Source of the DNA: Paenibacillus sabinae T27
GTDB lineage: Bacteria; Bacillota; Bacilli; Paenibacillales; Paenibacillaceae
Reading direction: 5' to 3'
Assembly (NCBI RefSeq): GCF_000612505.1
Contig: NZ_CP004078.1
Coordinates: 3,759,252-3,823,251 of the forward strand
DNA: 64,000 nucleotides
Part shown: positions 19,522-28,366 of the stretch, one piece after another
How the letters are laid out: every line of letters starts with the position of its first letter
How positions within the stretch are numbered: position 1 is the first letter of the stretch
Translations under genes and position numbers: made by a program
The notes under the pieces: generated by a model
What the model was told of the DNA's origin: nothing
Database searches by the model: none
The model's input: only the letters and a program-made list of their open reading frames with translations

Positions 19522-21231
19522 TTAGTGCTCAAGAAGGTAAGCGCGAGTCAGGTCGATTCCGCCGCTGAAATCAAGCGTTACACCTTTCAGGTAAGGCTTG
19601 GTCAGCGAGTTGTTGCTATAGTAGTAAAGCGGAATCAGGATCATGTCGTCTTGAATGATCATTTTCTCAGCTGCGGCAAATTTCTCTTGACGAACCGCAG
19701 CATCATCCGTTGCTTTTACATCGGCAATCAGCTTGTCGTATGCAGGGTTCGCATAGCCGGTATCGTTGTTGCCGCCTTTTGTTACCCACATATCGAGGAA
19801 GGTCATCGGATCGTTGTAGTCCGCTGTCCAGCCTGCACGGGCAACTTGGAAGTTCTGATGTTGACGGTTTTCAATAAATACTGCCCATTCCTGGTTTTCC
19901 AACTTCACGTCAACGCCCAGAGCTTTCTTCCACATGTCAGCGATTGCCAGAGCAATCTTCTTATGGCCTTCACTCGTGTTGTAAGACAAAGTGAAAGTCG
20001 GCAGTTTGGTCAGACCTTCTTCTTTCAGACCTTCTTCAAGCAAGGTCTTGGCTTGTGCGTCATCTTCAGTGAAGTAGCTGTCTTTGATAGCCGTACGGTA
20101 TTCGCCGTTAGCGCCGGCAATACCTGGAGGAACAAAGCCAAATGCCGGAAGTTGTCCACCCAATGTTACCTTATCGATCAGTGTTTGACGGTCGATTGTC
20201 ATCGCAAGAGCCTTACGGATCTTGACGTTATCAAAAGGCTTCTCGGTTACGTTGAACTCATAGTAGTATACACTTGCAATGCCTTTTCTTTGGAACTCAT
20301 CCGGGTACTTTTGCTGTACGATCGGGAGCTGCTCCGTCGGAATTTCGCCGGTAGGGAGACCTGAATAGTCCAATTGGCCGCTCTCGTAGGCGGAAAGTTC
20401 GGTAGCGCTGCTGTTCACGAGCGAGAAGTCGATTTTGCTCAATTTAATGGAATCTTTATCCCAGTAGTTTTCATTCTTGGATACTTGAATCGATTGTCCG
20501 GTCGTCCACTCTGTCAGAGTGAAAGGACCGTCTACAATCATAGTGTCTTTGCTTGCTGCCCATTTTGCGTTGCCTTCAACCGATTTGTGAACCGGGTAGT
20601 AAGTATAGAAGGACAGCAGGCCCAGGAAGTAAGGAGTTGGCGCTTTCAGCGTCACTTCGAGCGTTTTGTCGTCAACCGCTTTAACCCCTACTTGGTTGAA
20701 GTCGGTAACTTTCTTTTCATTGTATTCTTGTGCGTTCTTCAGATAGTACAATTGGTAAGAATAAGGTGCCGGTTCTGCAGCAGCAGGATCAAGGACTCGT
20801 TTCCAGGCGCGAACGAAATCGCCGGCTACAACAGCGTCTCCATTGCTCCACTTGGCGTCGCGCAGGTGGAACGTATATACTAATCCGTCAGCGGAAAGAT
20901 CCCATGTCGCAGCGATGCCCGGCTCGGCTTGTCCGGTTTCATCGTTCATGCGGGTCAAGCCTTCGTACATGGTCTTCAGTACCGTGTTGGCTTGGCTGTC
21001 GTTGGCAAGAGCCGGATCGAATGTCGGAGGCTCGGACATCAAATTGATTTTAAGCGTTTGATCAGCAGCAAGCTTCTCTCCCGATGCGCTTCCATCAGTA
21101 GCGGCTGGCGTGTTGCCTGCTGTGTTTCCAGTGTTCGTGGTAGCATTATTGCCACCGCCGCATCCTGCAAGCACGGTTCCGATGACTAAAACGAGTGCGA
21201 ACAGAAGCAAAAGACTTTTACTCTTCTTCAT
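19522..21231 (-). CDS. oppA: oligopeptide-binding lipoprotein OppA
   Basis: This is the extracellular substrate-binding subunit of the peptide importer, anchored as a lipoprotein. A basic N terminus and hydrophobic stretch end in the lipobox LAGC (Cys24), followed by a Gly/Asn/Thr-rich linker. The mature part is a family 5 solute-binding protein with LMSEPPTFDPALANDSQA at its start and NVKIRKALAMTIDRQTL in the middle. GGGGGAA lies seven bases before the ATG. The 150-base upstream gap is AT-rich with several TATAAT-like boxes but no single clear promoter. Such transporters feed on peptides and also import signalling peptides. Confidence 0.95.
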   Translation of the reverse strand: MKKSKSLLLLFALVLVIGTVLAGCGGGNNATTNTGNTAGNTPAATDGSASGEKLAADQTLKINLMSEPPTFDPALANDSQANTVLKTMYEGLTRMNDETGQAEPGIAATWDLSADGLVYTFHLRDAKWSNGDAVVAGDFVRAWKRVLDPAAAEPAPYSYQLYYLKNAQEYNEKKVTDFNQVGVKAVDDKTLEVTLKAPTPYFLGLLSFYTYYPVHKSVEGNAKWAASKDTMIVDGPFTLTEWTTGQSIQVSKNENYWDKDSIKLSKIDFSLVNSSATELSAYESGQLDYSGLPTGEIPTEQLPIVQQKYPDEFQRKGIASVYYYEFNVTEKPFDNVKIRKALAMTIDRQTLIDKVTLGGQLPAFGFVPPGIAGANGEYRTAIKDSYFTEDDAQAKTLLEEGLKEEGLTKLPTFTLSYNTSEGHKKIALAIADMWKKALGVDVKLENQEWAVFIENRQHQNFQVARAGWTADYNDPMTFLDMWVTKGGNNDTGYANPAYDKLIADVKATDDAAVRQEKFAAAEKMIIQDDMILIPLYYYSNNSLTKPYLKGVTLDFSGGIDLTRAYLLEH

Positions 21232-21382
21232 CTAGCAGTTCCCCCTAAATAGAATGTGTTATATGGTTTCTGATTATACAACCAGTGGTCAAAAAAATCC
21301 AGAGGATTGTTCTAGGATTATCATTTTTTTTCAAAATTTTAACGTTATGTGACAAAAGACCCTTAAACCGCGTCATATTATA

Positions 21383-21769
21383 TCACATCGCTCGTAGTAT
21401 ATACTTGATCATTCCAAAAACCATGAAGAGCACATAGCCTGTCCCCATAACCAAAAAGCCAAGTCTCCAGACGGCGCGCAGCAGTCTTTTGCCATCCACT
21501 CTTCCCTTCAGGCGGTTCTGTGCGCCTCCAATCAGTCCGGCCGCAATCAGCACCAGCAGAAGAATCAGATAGAACCCGAAGCCCGATTGAAACAGGTTGT
21601 TAAACAGCGCCGAAACGGAAAAAAGAAGAAAGGCGGTCGTCACGTCCATCGCCAGCTGAAGAGACGGCTTCCTGCCCCTTCCCAGGCGAATGGAGATAAA
21701 ATAGACAAGCAAAAAAGGCAGCACAGGCAAAATGCTTAATACAATCAGCGAACTGCGGAGCCATTCCAA
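21383..21769 (-). CDS. DUF3397-like membrane protein
   Basis: This 128-residue protein is mostly hydrophobic. Four membrane segments are visible (about 5-25, 43-60, 66-82 and 102-122), separated by short basic loops such as RLGRGRKP and RLKGRVDGKR. Size, topology and position next to panE match the DUF3397 family of Firmicutes, whose function is unknown. It follows panE by six bases and is probably co-transcribed with it. Confidence 0.72.
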   Translation of the reverse strand: MEWLRSSLIVLSILPVLPFLLVYFISIRLGRGRKPSLQLAMDVTTAFLLFSVSALFNNLFQSGFGFYLILLLVLIAAGLIGGAQNRLKGRVDGKRLLRAVWRLGFLVMGTGYVLFMVFGMIKYILRAM

Positions 21770-21775
21770 GCGGCT

Positions 21776-22753
21776 TCACCTCTCCTTTACAAACATGCCC
21801 TCAACCATCCGGATGACCCATTGGTGCGCGGTGACATCGACGCCTGCCTGATCTGCCAGCGCCACCAAACTGCCGTTAATCCAGCGGATTTCCGTCTCTC
21901 TTGAAGACAGCACGTCCGCCAGCATGGACGAATGATTGCCCGACGTCGCCCGGCAGACCTCCAGGATGTCGTTCCACAGGCTGTCTTCATAGGCTATTCC
22001 GCAGGCCTCGTAGACGGCGGCCGTTTCTTCGTACAGCTCTTTCATCATTCGCACGCGCAGCTCCGTACTTAGCAGTTCGCCGTTCGGGATGCGCCAAATC
22101 GCGGTCAGGGGATTGATGACCGCATTGATTGCAAGCTTCCGGAAAATCATGGCTTTCACTTCATTCGACAGTAGAACGGAAAATCCTGCTGAACGAAGCG
22201 TATCCGCCATACGGATAGCCGCTTGATTCCGGACGGTCTCACCTCCGCCCCATATTCCGATGGACGTCTGCCCGGCCCCGGCATGAACGACCCGCACCGG
22301 AGACTCCCGTCTAGCCCCTTCCGTCGTGACGGCCGTATACAAAGTGGCTGCCGGCAGCAGCTTCTGCAGCAGCTCCATATGCCCCCAGCCGTTCTGCAGG
22401 CACAGGACATTGACCTCACTCTCCCGAAGAGGTCCAAGAAGCTCCGGCAGCGTGCCGTGCAGCACTCCCTGTTTCACGGTGAGCACCAGCCAGTCTCCGG
22501 GCGATTCCGGATAAAGACGCGGAAATTCGCTTATAGGGACCGCTTCGATCTCGCTTCCCGGAATGAAGACCGGCTCCCTTCCGTCAATATGGCTTATCGT
22601 CAAGCCAGCTGCCGCCAGCGCCGCGCACTGTTCCCCGCTTCTGCACCACAGCCGGACGCCTGTTCCGGAACGGATCAGCTTTCCTGCCAGCAAAAGCCCT
22701 AGCGAGCCCGCTCCGATGATCTCGATTTTCAATCCTCCAGTCACCGCCTGCAA
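21776..22753 (-). CDS. panE: 2-dehydropantoate 2-reductase (PanE/ApbA family)
   Basis: This NADPH-dependent enzyme reduces ketopantoate to pantoate for coenzyme A synthesis. The N-terminal dinucleotide fold shows IEIIGAGSLGLLLAGKL, followed by LVLTVKQ and LCLQNGWG. The C-terminal ketopantoate reductase domain includes MIFRKLAINAVINPLTAIW with the conserved lysine and asparagine. The exact start is unsure: the frame offers TTG, GTG and TTG codons around 22730-22753, and the GGAGG present is too close to the last one. The first start is reported. Some PanE-like proteins reduce other keto acids. Confidence 0.85.
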   Translation of the reverse strand: MQAVTGGLKIEIIGAGSLGLLLAGKLIRSGTGVRLWCRSGEQCAALAAAGLTISHIDGREPVFIPGSEIEAVPISEFPRLYPESPGDWLVLTVKQGVLHGTLPELLGPLRESEVNVLCLQNGWGHMELLQKLLPAATLYTAVTTEGARRESPVRVVHAGAGQTSIGIWGGGETVRNQAAIRMADTLRSAGFSVLLSNEVKAMIFRKLAINAVINPLTAIWRIPNGELLSTELRVRMMKELYEETAAVYEACGIAYEDSLWNDILEVCRATSGNHSSMLADVLSSRETEIRWINGSLVALADQAGVDVTAHQWVIRMVEGMFVKER

Positions 22754-22874
22754 ATATTAAATGAAAAAAGCATCCGAGATCCCGCACAAGCCAGGAGACA
22801 AGCGGAAAGCTTCAATGCCGTCAGCCCGCTGTACGGGGTTTACTGATCTAGTATACCGCGCCGGAGGCAAAAGG

Positions 22875-22920
22875 AAAATCCCGCCATCGCGGCTTTCTTT
22901 CACACCGCTGGCGGGATTTT
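22875..22920 (-). terminator. terminator of the GerR/RsfA-like gene, possibly bidirectional
   Basis: AAAATCCCGCCA pairs perfectly with TGGCGGGATTTT across a 22-base loop. The T-runs are only four bases on each side. It lies 20 bases past the stop of the regulator gene at 22941. Confidence 0.75.
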
Positions 22921-22940
22921 GTGTTCAGGCTTGCATGACT

Positions 22941-23585
22941 TCATTCGATCCGTTCCAGATTGCCGTTGGCATCCATCTTGAACCGGTTCTTGATCTCCTC
23001 TTCTTCCTCGCTTAAAAAGGCCAGCCTGCGGGCACGGTCCATGATCTGGATCAGCGCCTTGTAGTCGTCGTTGACTACACGGTAATCGCTTTGGGCCGTA
23101 TTCACTTCTTTGGACAATCTCTCATTTTCCGCTCTCAGCTCCGCCAGTTCCTCTTCCTTGTCGCGAAGGTCACGCTCCAGCATTTTCAGCTGACGGCCGG
23201 CTTCCTGATAAGTCCCCTTCCACTGTCTCAAGAACCTTATAACAGCGTCGATGGACAGGGAATTCGGGGTATCTTCCGTTCCGTAGTCGTCCTCGCCGTC
23301 ACTCATGATGAAACCGGCAACCTGGGCGCCTCTGGACGAGTTTTGTTTTTTCAGATAGCTCCTTTTCTGACGCTGTCCTTTCGCAATGGCAATCGCTTCC
23401 TCGTAGCTTTTGCGCACACAGCTGTTCCAGCGAAATCCGCAGGCTGCCGATGTCCTGCCGATTTTCTCGCCCACTTCCTCAAAAGCGGCCAATTGCGTGC
23501 TCCCTTCCCGGATATGACGAAGGGTGACCTCCGCCAAAATGAGATCGTCTTCCTCGCTCCAGGCGTCTTGTCTAATGGCTGTCAT
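22941..23585 (-). CDS. RsfA/GerR-family sporulation transcription factor
   Basis: The 214-residue protein has an N-terminal Myb/SANT-like DNA-binding region ([19 protein letters not shown] and [20 protein letters not shown], residues 6-65) typical of RsfA and its paralogue GerR (YlbO). A variable linker follows, then a coiled coil (about 125-175) with leucine-rich heptads. In B. subtilis gerR lies just upstream of ylbP and panE, so position suggests GerR, a mother-cell regulator, rather than forespore RsfA. AGGAGG precedes the ATG. No clear sigma-E promoter was seen in the 342-base gap upstream, which also carries the divergent gene's promoter. Confidence 0.8.
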   Translation of the reverse strand: MTAIRQDAWSEEDDLILAEVTLRHIREGSTQLAAFEEVGEKIGRTSAACGFRWNSCVRKSYEEAIAIAKGQRQKRSYLKKQNSSRGAQVAGFIMSDGEDDYGTEDTPNSLSIDAVIRFLRQWKGTYQEAGRQLKMLERDLRDKEEELAELRAENERLSKEVNTAQSDYRVVNDDYKALIQIMDRARRLAFLSEEEEEIKNRFKMDANGNLERIE

Positions 23586-23850
23586 AGAGCCAAACCTCCT
23601 AGTAACATCTTGAAATAACCATCTTAGTAACCGACGGTGCCGCCGGCCAGTGAATGGGGATAAAAGCTGCTTACTCCATTCCTATGCCTCTCATAGAGTT
23701 CATAGAATCTATTTGATACTCATTTGTATTTCCAATTTGTCTTCCGCTCATACGCAAACCGGGAAATAATCGCTTCACACCGCCCGTTTTGTCCGTCAAT
23801 AACACAAATCACATTTTCACAGAAAACGGTCTCATTTTTTATTGAATTCG

Positions 23851-23880
23851 TTTACAACTATTTTATGGGCCGGGTATAAT
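23851..23880 (+). promoter_or_regulatory. sigma-A-type promoter of the DUF2626-like gene
   Basis: TTTACA (23851-23856) and a consensus TATAAT (23875-23880) are separated by 18 bases. The expected start is about 40 bases before the GTG start codon. The rest of the 342-base gap back to 23586 shows nothing I recognise. Confidence 0.78.
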
Positions 23881-23927
23881 GGATTAGAGGTATTCCGTTC
23901 GTTCTAACTTAAGGAGGGGATGGTAAC

Positions 23928-24164
23928 GTGGCTCGGATGTTTCGGGTTCTGGGATTCTTTACGCTGGTAATCGGCCTGATGGCATTTGCGGGGAAAATGG
24001 TCGAGATGGCGCTGCTGTTCTTTTTACAGACCGCATTTTTCGTAATCCTGGGCTATATGAAATTCACCGAAAGAACCTATATCCTTCTGTTTTGGGGGTA
24101 TATGATTGTCACTTTTACCGGCTTCAGCTATTGGACAGTCTTCCGGATGGGCCTCCCCTTGTAA
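23928..24164 (+). CDS. small DUF2626-like membrane protein
   Basis: The 78-residue protein starts at GTG, with AAGGAGGGG about eight bases upstream. It has two to three hydrophobic segments (FRVLGFFTLVIGLMAFAG, LLFFLQTAFFVILGYM and ILLFWGYMIVTFTGFSYW) and very short loops. It resembles the short DUF2626 proteins of Bacillales, which have no known function. It is a monocistronic gene with its own promoter and terminator. Confidence 0.7.
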   Translation: MARMFRVLGFFTLVIGLMAFAGKMVEMALLFFLQTAFFVILGYMKFTERTYILLFWGYMIVTFTGFSYWTVFRMGLPL

Positions 24165-24211
24165 GCCTCGGTGCATCCAGCGGCACATTTACAACAGCGC
24201 AGAAATCCAAG

Positions 24212-24235
24212 CCCCACGCGATGTGGGGTTATTTT
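24212..24235 (+). terminator. terminator of the DUF2626-like gene
   Basis: CCCCAC pairs with GTGGGG around a five-base loop, followed by TTATTTT. It lies 48 bases after the stop codon on the plus strand. Confidence 0.72.
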
Positions 24236-24270
24236 GTGTTCCAAGGCAATAGGCCGCCGCACGGAAATGC

Positions 24271-24306
24271 GGTATGATATTTTTACAGGGTCAAACATAT
24301 CATACC
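24271..24306 (+). promoter_or_regulatory. 10-bp inverted repeat, possible operator
   Basis: GGTATGATAT (24271-24280) and ATATCATACC (24297-24306) form a perfect inverted repeat with a 16-base spacer. It ends 36 bases before the start codon of the exported coiled-coil gene. A perfect 10-bp arm at this place suggests a binding site for a dimeric regulator or an mRNA hairpin. The spacer carries no clear -10 box. Confidence 0.5.
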
Positions 24307-24342
24307 TACATAACGGTTCAAATCTTGCAAGGAGGTGAGACG

Positions 24343-25494
24343 GTGCTCTCCCCTAAACGACTGGCCGCGGCCGCTCTGGCTATCCCGCTCTTTTGTTCGC
24401 TGCTGCTAACCCCCCCGGCACCGTTATCATCCGCCGATCCGGACCCGGGCGGGCCCGCGGCGCCTTCCGCAACCTCCCCTGCTTCCATGTCGTCCTTTCC
24501 AGACAACGCCGAAACCCGCAGGCTCATGCAGCAAACACTGTCAGCCGCCGAAATCCAAAAGGAAATCGAACGCATCGGGGCCGAGCAAAGCCTGCTTGAG
24601 CAAAAAACGGTGGAACTAAGCCGTCAGGCCGACGAGAAACAGACGGAGATCGCGGAAAAAGAAAAGCGGGCAGGCGCCGTTATCCGCGCTTACTATACGG
24701 GAGACAGGGACCCTCTATTTATGGCTTTCCTGTCCACAAAAACGATAAGCAAATGGTTCATTCTGCTTGATTACTACGAGATGATTATGGGGCGCGACAA
24801 GGAAATTCTGGCGGAGTATGAGCAGCAATACCATGACCTGCAGTCGACACTGGCTGCAGCTGAGCATTCGTCGAAGGAACTGGCGGAGCTAAAAAGCGCT
24901 CTGGAGGAGCAGAAGCTGCGGGTCGAGGCTTTGCACAAAGAAATTGAAGGCGGCATTCAGAATAGCGGAGATCCGCAGAGCATGACGGCGCTGCTTGAGG
25001 AGTTTACGGCCTATTGGCAAAATATCGGGATGCACGAAGTTAAAACTTACTTCAAAGCGCTGTCTTCGGCGATGAATCATCTGCCGCAGTTCGTGGAGAG
25101 CCGTGATGGTGTTCTCAAGCGCCGGGGGGTGACTTACGATTTGAATTTGAAAGAAGAGGATCTAAACGAATTCCTGCATTCACAGAACAAGCTGTTCGAT
25201 AACTTCGCCTTTACGTTCAAGAACGGTTCGGTGATCGCCTCCGGCCAGGACGGGGATTTATCGCTTCGCCTGCAGGGGCATTATACAGTTCAGGAAGAGC
25301 CGGTCAACGCACTGATGTTTCATGTGGACAGCATCGTCTTCAACGGCTTTGAGCTGCCGGATACGACGCGAGCCTCGCTGGAGGAGGAATTCGATCTCGG
25401 ATTCTATCCGTCCAAGATTGTCTCGTTTCTTCGCGCCACCGAAGTGGACAGCAAGGACGGCGTTCTTCATGTAAGGCTAGATCTGTCATTCTAA
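24343..25494 (+). CDS. exported coiled-coil protein with unrecognised C-terminal domain
   Basis: I do not recognise this gene by name. The start is GTG after GGAGGTG, giving a 383-residue protein with a signal peptide (RLAAAALAIPLFCSLLLTPPA) and a Pro/Ser/Ala linker. A coiled coil at about residues 55-205 includes RAYYTGDRDPLFMAFLSTKT and KWFILLDYYEMIMGRDKEIL. That pattern resembles the N-terminal coil of PcsB/CwlO-type cell-wall hydrolases, which docks on FtsEX. No NlpC/P60, CHAP or LytM catalytic domain follows. Instead about 150 residues with alternating strands (GSVIASGQDGDLSLRLQGHY, VLHVRLDLSF) end the protein, somewhat like secreted lipid-binding folds. A structural or regulatory envelope role is inferred only. 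Confidence 0.75.
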   Translation: MLSPKRLAAAALAIPLFCSLLLTPPAPLSSADPDPGGPAAPSATSPASMSSFPDNAETRRLMQQTLSAAEIQKEIERIGAEQSLLEQKTVELSRQADEKQTEIAEKEKRAGAVIRAYYTGDRDPLFMAFLSTKTISKWFILLDYYEMIMGRDKEILAEYEQQYHDLQSTLAAAEHSSKELAELKSALEEQKLRVEALHKEIEGGIQNSGDPQSMTALLEEFTAYWQNIGMHEVKTYFKALSSAMNHLPQFVESRDGVLKRRGVTYDLNLKEEDLNEFLHSQNKLFDNFAFTFKNGSVIASGQDGDLSLRLQGHYTVQEEPVNALMFHVDSIVFNGFELPDTTRASLEEEFDLGFYPSKIVSFLRATEVDSKDGVLHVRLDLSF

Positions 25495-25523
25495 AAAAAG
25501 GCCAACACCGCGGTCACGGCTTG

Positions 25524-26753
25524 TCATCCTACCGCCCCGGAGGATGACAGGATCTCTGCGACGTAGCCCTCGGCGTTCACCTTGCCGGCCAGCAGCAAGC
25601 CTGCCGCCGAAGTAATTTCGCTCCAACCGGCCTTCGCCGTCCCGCCCAGGCCGCCCCCGTCCATCACCAGACCGCCGGCGTCAAACGGAAGAACGCCGCC
25701 GGTCAGCCCCGAGCGGTACGGCTCCGCCACCCCCGGCAGCCGTCCGGTATTCTCCAGCCAATCCCGCTGCGCCTTCTCCGAGGTTACATAGGACAGCCAG
25801 CCGGCGGCCGCCTCCGGACTTCGGGACTGCGCGGAGAGCGCGAAGCCGCGGCTGTACAGCAGCCGCTCACCCGTTTGATCATCCGTTCGTGGCAGTTCCG
25901 CCGTAAGGGCTGCGCCTTCGTTCTTCTTCCACTCGGACAGCCGAACAACGGCTGCTGCGACTTTTCCCTCCCGAAGCCAGTTCCAGAGATCTCCTTCCCC
26001 GCCATCCGTCAGATAGATGGAACCGTGGTTCTGCACGACCCAATCCAGCGCCTTTCGGCTCACCGGAAACAGCCCGCTTCCGACGCTTTCCATAAAAGCG
26101 GACAAGCCGTAGGCGCTCCCCGCCTCCATGGCAAGCACATACTTGCCGGACTTTTGGCGGGTCTGCTCCAGCAGCCGGTTCCATTCGTCCAGCGAACTTG
26201 GAAGCCCTTCTGCTTCCAGCTCCTTCAGCCGCTCTTGCGAAAATACGAAGACATATGGATCGATATCGAGCGGCACGCCCCAGACGTATCCGTTCCACTG
26301 TAGAAGCGGAAGCAGGGAAGCCAGCGGCGTCCCCCCGGGCGAGCTTTCATAAACGTCCGCGGGAAGCAAATACCCCTGACGGGCCAACTCCCCGATCTGA
26401 TGGATGTCCGTCATAACGATGTCGGGGCTGTCCCCGATCGTCAGCTCCTTCATCAATGCGGCCTCACCGGCCGCCTCGCCGAGATTCTTCAGCTGGGTGG
26501 TTACACCGCTAAGCCGTGTGTATTGATCGCTAATTTTTTGCAGCTCGCCAAGTTCATCATCGCTGAGCGACACCGATATTCGCAGATGGGCAGGCTCGCC
26601 TTTTTGCCGGAAAGCTGTGTCTTGGGCCTGCATCTGATATCCGTTCAGGGGAGGCGGTCCGTCCAGTCCGCTCAGATCCATGCTTGGAGATAAGCTCGTC
26701 AGCGACAGCAGCAAAATAGCAAACAGCAGCCAATAATTTTTACGTCTCAGCAT
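25524..26753 (-). CDS. orphan extracellular solute-binding protein (family 1-like)
   Basis: The 409-residue protein has an N-terminal export or anchor segment (YWLLFAILLLSLTSLSPSM) and a periplasmic-binding-protein fold: SPDIVMTDIHQIGELARQGYLLP, WNGYVWGVPLDIDPYVFVFS and a C-terminal SAAGLLLAGKVNAEGYVAEI. These are features of sugar-type family 1 binding proteins. No lipobox cysteine follows the hydrophobic segment, so attachment by lipid is not expected. No permease or ATPase gene is nearby. AAGGAGG precedes the ATG. The substrate is unknown; it could work with a distant transporter or as a sensor. Confidence 0.8.
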   Translation of the reverse strand: MLRRKNYWLLFAILLLSLTSLSPSMDLSGLDGPPPLNGYQMQAQDTAFRQKGEPAHLRISVSLSDDELGELQKISDQYTRLSGVTTQLKNLGEAAGEAALMKELTIGDSPDIVMTDIHQIGELARQGYLLPADVYESSPGGTPLASLLPLLQWNGYVWGVPLDIDPYVFVFSQERLKELEAEGLPSSLDEWNRLLEQTRQKSGKYVLAMEAGSAYGLSAFMESVGSGLFPVSRKALDWVVQNHGSIYLTDGGEGDLWNWLREGKVAAAVVRLSEWKKNEGAALTAELPRTDDQTGERLLYSRGFALSAQSRSPEAAAGWLSYVTSEKAQRDWLENTGRLPGVAEPYRSGLTGGVLPFDAGGLVMDGGGLGGTAKAGWSEITSAAGLLLAGKVNAEGYVAEILSSSGAVG

Positions 26754-26870
26754 GTTCTCCTCCTTGTCCGTTCAAGCCCGTCCTCCCCATTGTACCAGCT
26801 TTGCGGAACATTTGTCTGCCCGTTAATGTTAACGCTTTCTTTCTATTGAAAAGGGAGCCTTCTGCGCAGT

Positions 26871-26899
26871 AAAAAAGGCCGGGAGTTGGTCTCCCGGCC
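26871..26899 (-). terminator. terminator of ylaK
   Basis: GGCCGGGAG pairs perfectly with CTCCCGGCC around a five-base loop, and TTTTTT follows on the minus strand (plus 26871-26876). It lies 30 bases past the ylaK stop. Confidence 0.93.
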
Positions 26900-26929
26900 C
26901 TTGCCTGTTGCCCTTAGATATAAACGGCC

Positions 26930-28261
26930 TTACAGTAAATCCGCAGCCAATTGCGCCAGACGGGAACGTTCGCCTTTTTCCAGCGTGATGTGGCCGCTGA
27001 TACCTTGCTGCTTGAACTTTTCCACGATGTAGCTTAGTCCGTTGCTGGCGGCATCGAGATAAGGATGGTCGATCTGCTCGGGGTCCCCCATCAGGATGAC
27101 CTTGCTTCCCTCTCCCGCTCTGGAGACGATCGTCTTCACTTCGTGGCGCGAGAGGTTCTGCGCTTCATCAATGATGATGAACTGACCCGGGATGGAACGG
27201 CCGCGGATATAGGTCAGCGCTTCGACCTGAATGCTTCCGAGCCCCATCAATATTTTGTCGATGTCGCCGGCTTTCTTCGTGTCAAACAGAAATTCCAGAT
27301 TATCGTAGATCGGCTGCATCCACGGCCGGAGCTTCTCGTCTTTTTCTCCGGGCAGGTAGCCGATGTCCTTGCCCATCGGAACGACGGGCCGGGCAATCAG
27401 CAGCTTCTTGTATTTATGCTCATCCTCCACCTTGAACAGTCCGGCGGCCAGCGCAAGGAGCGTCTTGCCTGTGCCTGCCTTGCCGGTGATGGTGACGAGC
27501 GGAATGTCTTCGTTAAGGAGCAGCTCCAGAGCCATCCGCTGCTGTGCATTGCGGGCGCTGATCCCCCATACGGGATCGTTCCCGAGATACAGCGGCTCCA
27601 AGCGGCTCGCGTCGCCATTCGCCTTAAGCAGTGCGGATTTGCCGCTTCCAATCTCATCCTTCAGAATGACGAATTCGTGTGGATACAGCGGATAGGACAG
27701 CTGCAGCTGCTTCACCGAAAGGCTGCGGTTACTGTAATATTCGTCAATCAGCGCCGGGTGGACGGGCAGCGTCTGGTAACCGGCATACAGTTCATCCAAA
27801 TCGCCTGTTCGGTCGGACAAATAGTCCTCCGGTGTAATCCCAAGCACATCAGCTTTGATGCGGACCAGAACATCCTTGCTTACGAGTACGACAGGCCGGG
27901 GATCGGCCTTTTCATTCTCTTCTTGCAAATAATTTAGCGCCACAGCCAAAATCCGATTGTCAGTGGATACCTCGCCGAACATTTCCTGCACCTTAATAAA
28001 GCTGCGGTGATTCAGTTCGACCTTCAATTTGCCCCCATGCTCAAGCTCCACGCCGCTGTGCAGATGCCCCCGCTCGCGAAGTCCGTCAAGCAGGCGGGAC
28101 ACCGTCCGGGCATTGCGTCCGATTTCGTCGGCATTCCGCTTCTTGTTATCGATTTCTTCCAGTACCACGGCGGGAATGATCACTTCATTCTCCTTAAACG
28201 AAAAAATCGAATTGGGGTCGTGAAGCAGTACATTGGTATCCAGTACAAAGATCTTTTTCAT
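26930..28261 (-). CDS. ylaK: PIN-domain PhoH-like ATPase YlaK
   Basis: This protein fuses a PIN ribonuclease-type domain to a PhoH-type P-loop ATPase, an arrangement linked to RNA cleavage and unwinding. The PIN domain starts at residue 1 (FVLDTNVLLHDPNSIF, with acidic residues DTN and EEID). The ATPase has Walker A VTITGKAGTGKTLLALAAG near residue 255 and FIIIDEAQNLS (Walker B) near 365. The start is the ATG at 28259-28261 after GGAGGGG, giving 443 residues, the length of B. subtilis YlaK. It diverges from the ylaJ-like gene. Confidence 0.93.
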   Translation of the reverse strand: MKKIFVLDTNVLLHDPNSIFSFKENEVIIPAVVLEEIDNKKRNADEIGRNARTVSRLLDGLRERGHLHSGVELEHGGKLKVELNHRSFIKVQEMFGEVSTDNRILAVALNYLQEENEKADPRPVVLVSKDVLVRIKADVLGITPEDYLSDRTGDLDELYAGYQTLPVHPALIDEYYSNRSLSVKQLQLSYPLYPHEFVILKDEIGSGKSALLKANGDASRLEPLYLGNDPVWGISARNAQQRMALELLLNEDIPLVTITGKAGTGKTLLALAAGLFKVEDEHKYKKLLIARPVVPMGKDIGYLPGEKDEKLRPWMQPIYDNLEFLFDTKKAGDIDKILMGLGSIQVEALTYIRGRSIPGQFIIIDEAQNLSRHEVKTIVSRAGEGSKVILMGDPEQIDHPYLDAASNGLSYIVEKFKQQGISGHITLEKGERSRLAQLAADLL

Positions 28262-28366
28262 GTTATCCCCTCCACAGCGCCTGGTTTGTCTTAAAGATAC
28301 ATAACTCTTTTCGCCTCTGGCAAAGATAAAACCAGAACGTATATTGGACGAAAGGAGCATGCATCC

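Noticed and set aside
23586..23850. A rpmF or other small gene upstream of the GerR/RsfA-like gene, as in B. subtilis
   Set aside because: No frame with a ribosome binding site or the L32 cysteine motif is present in the gap.
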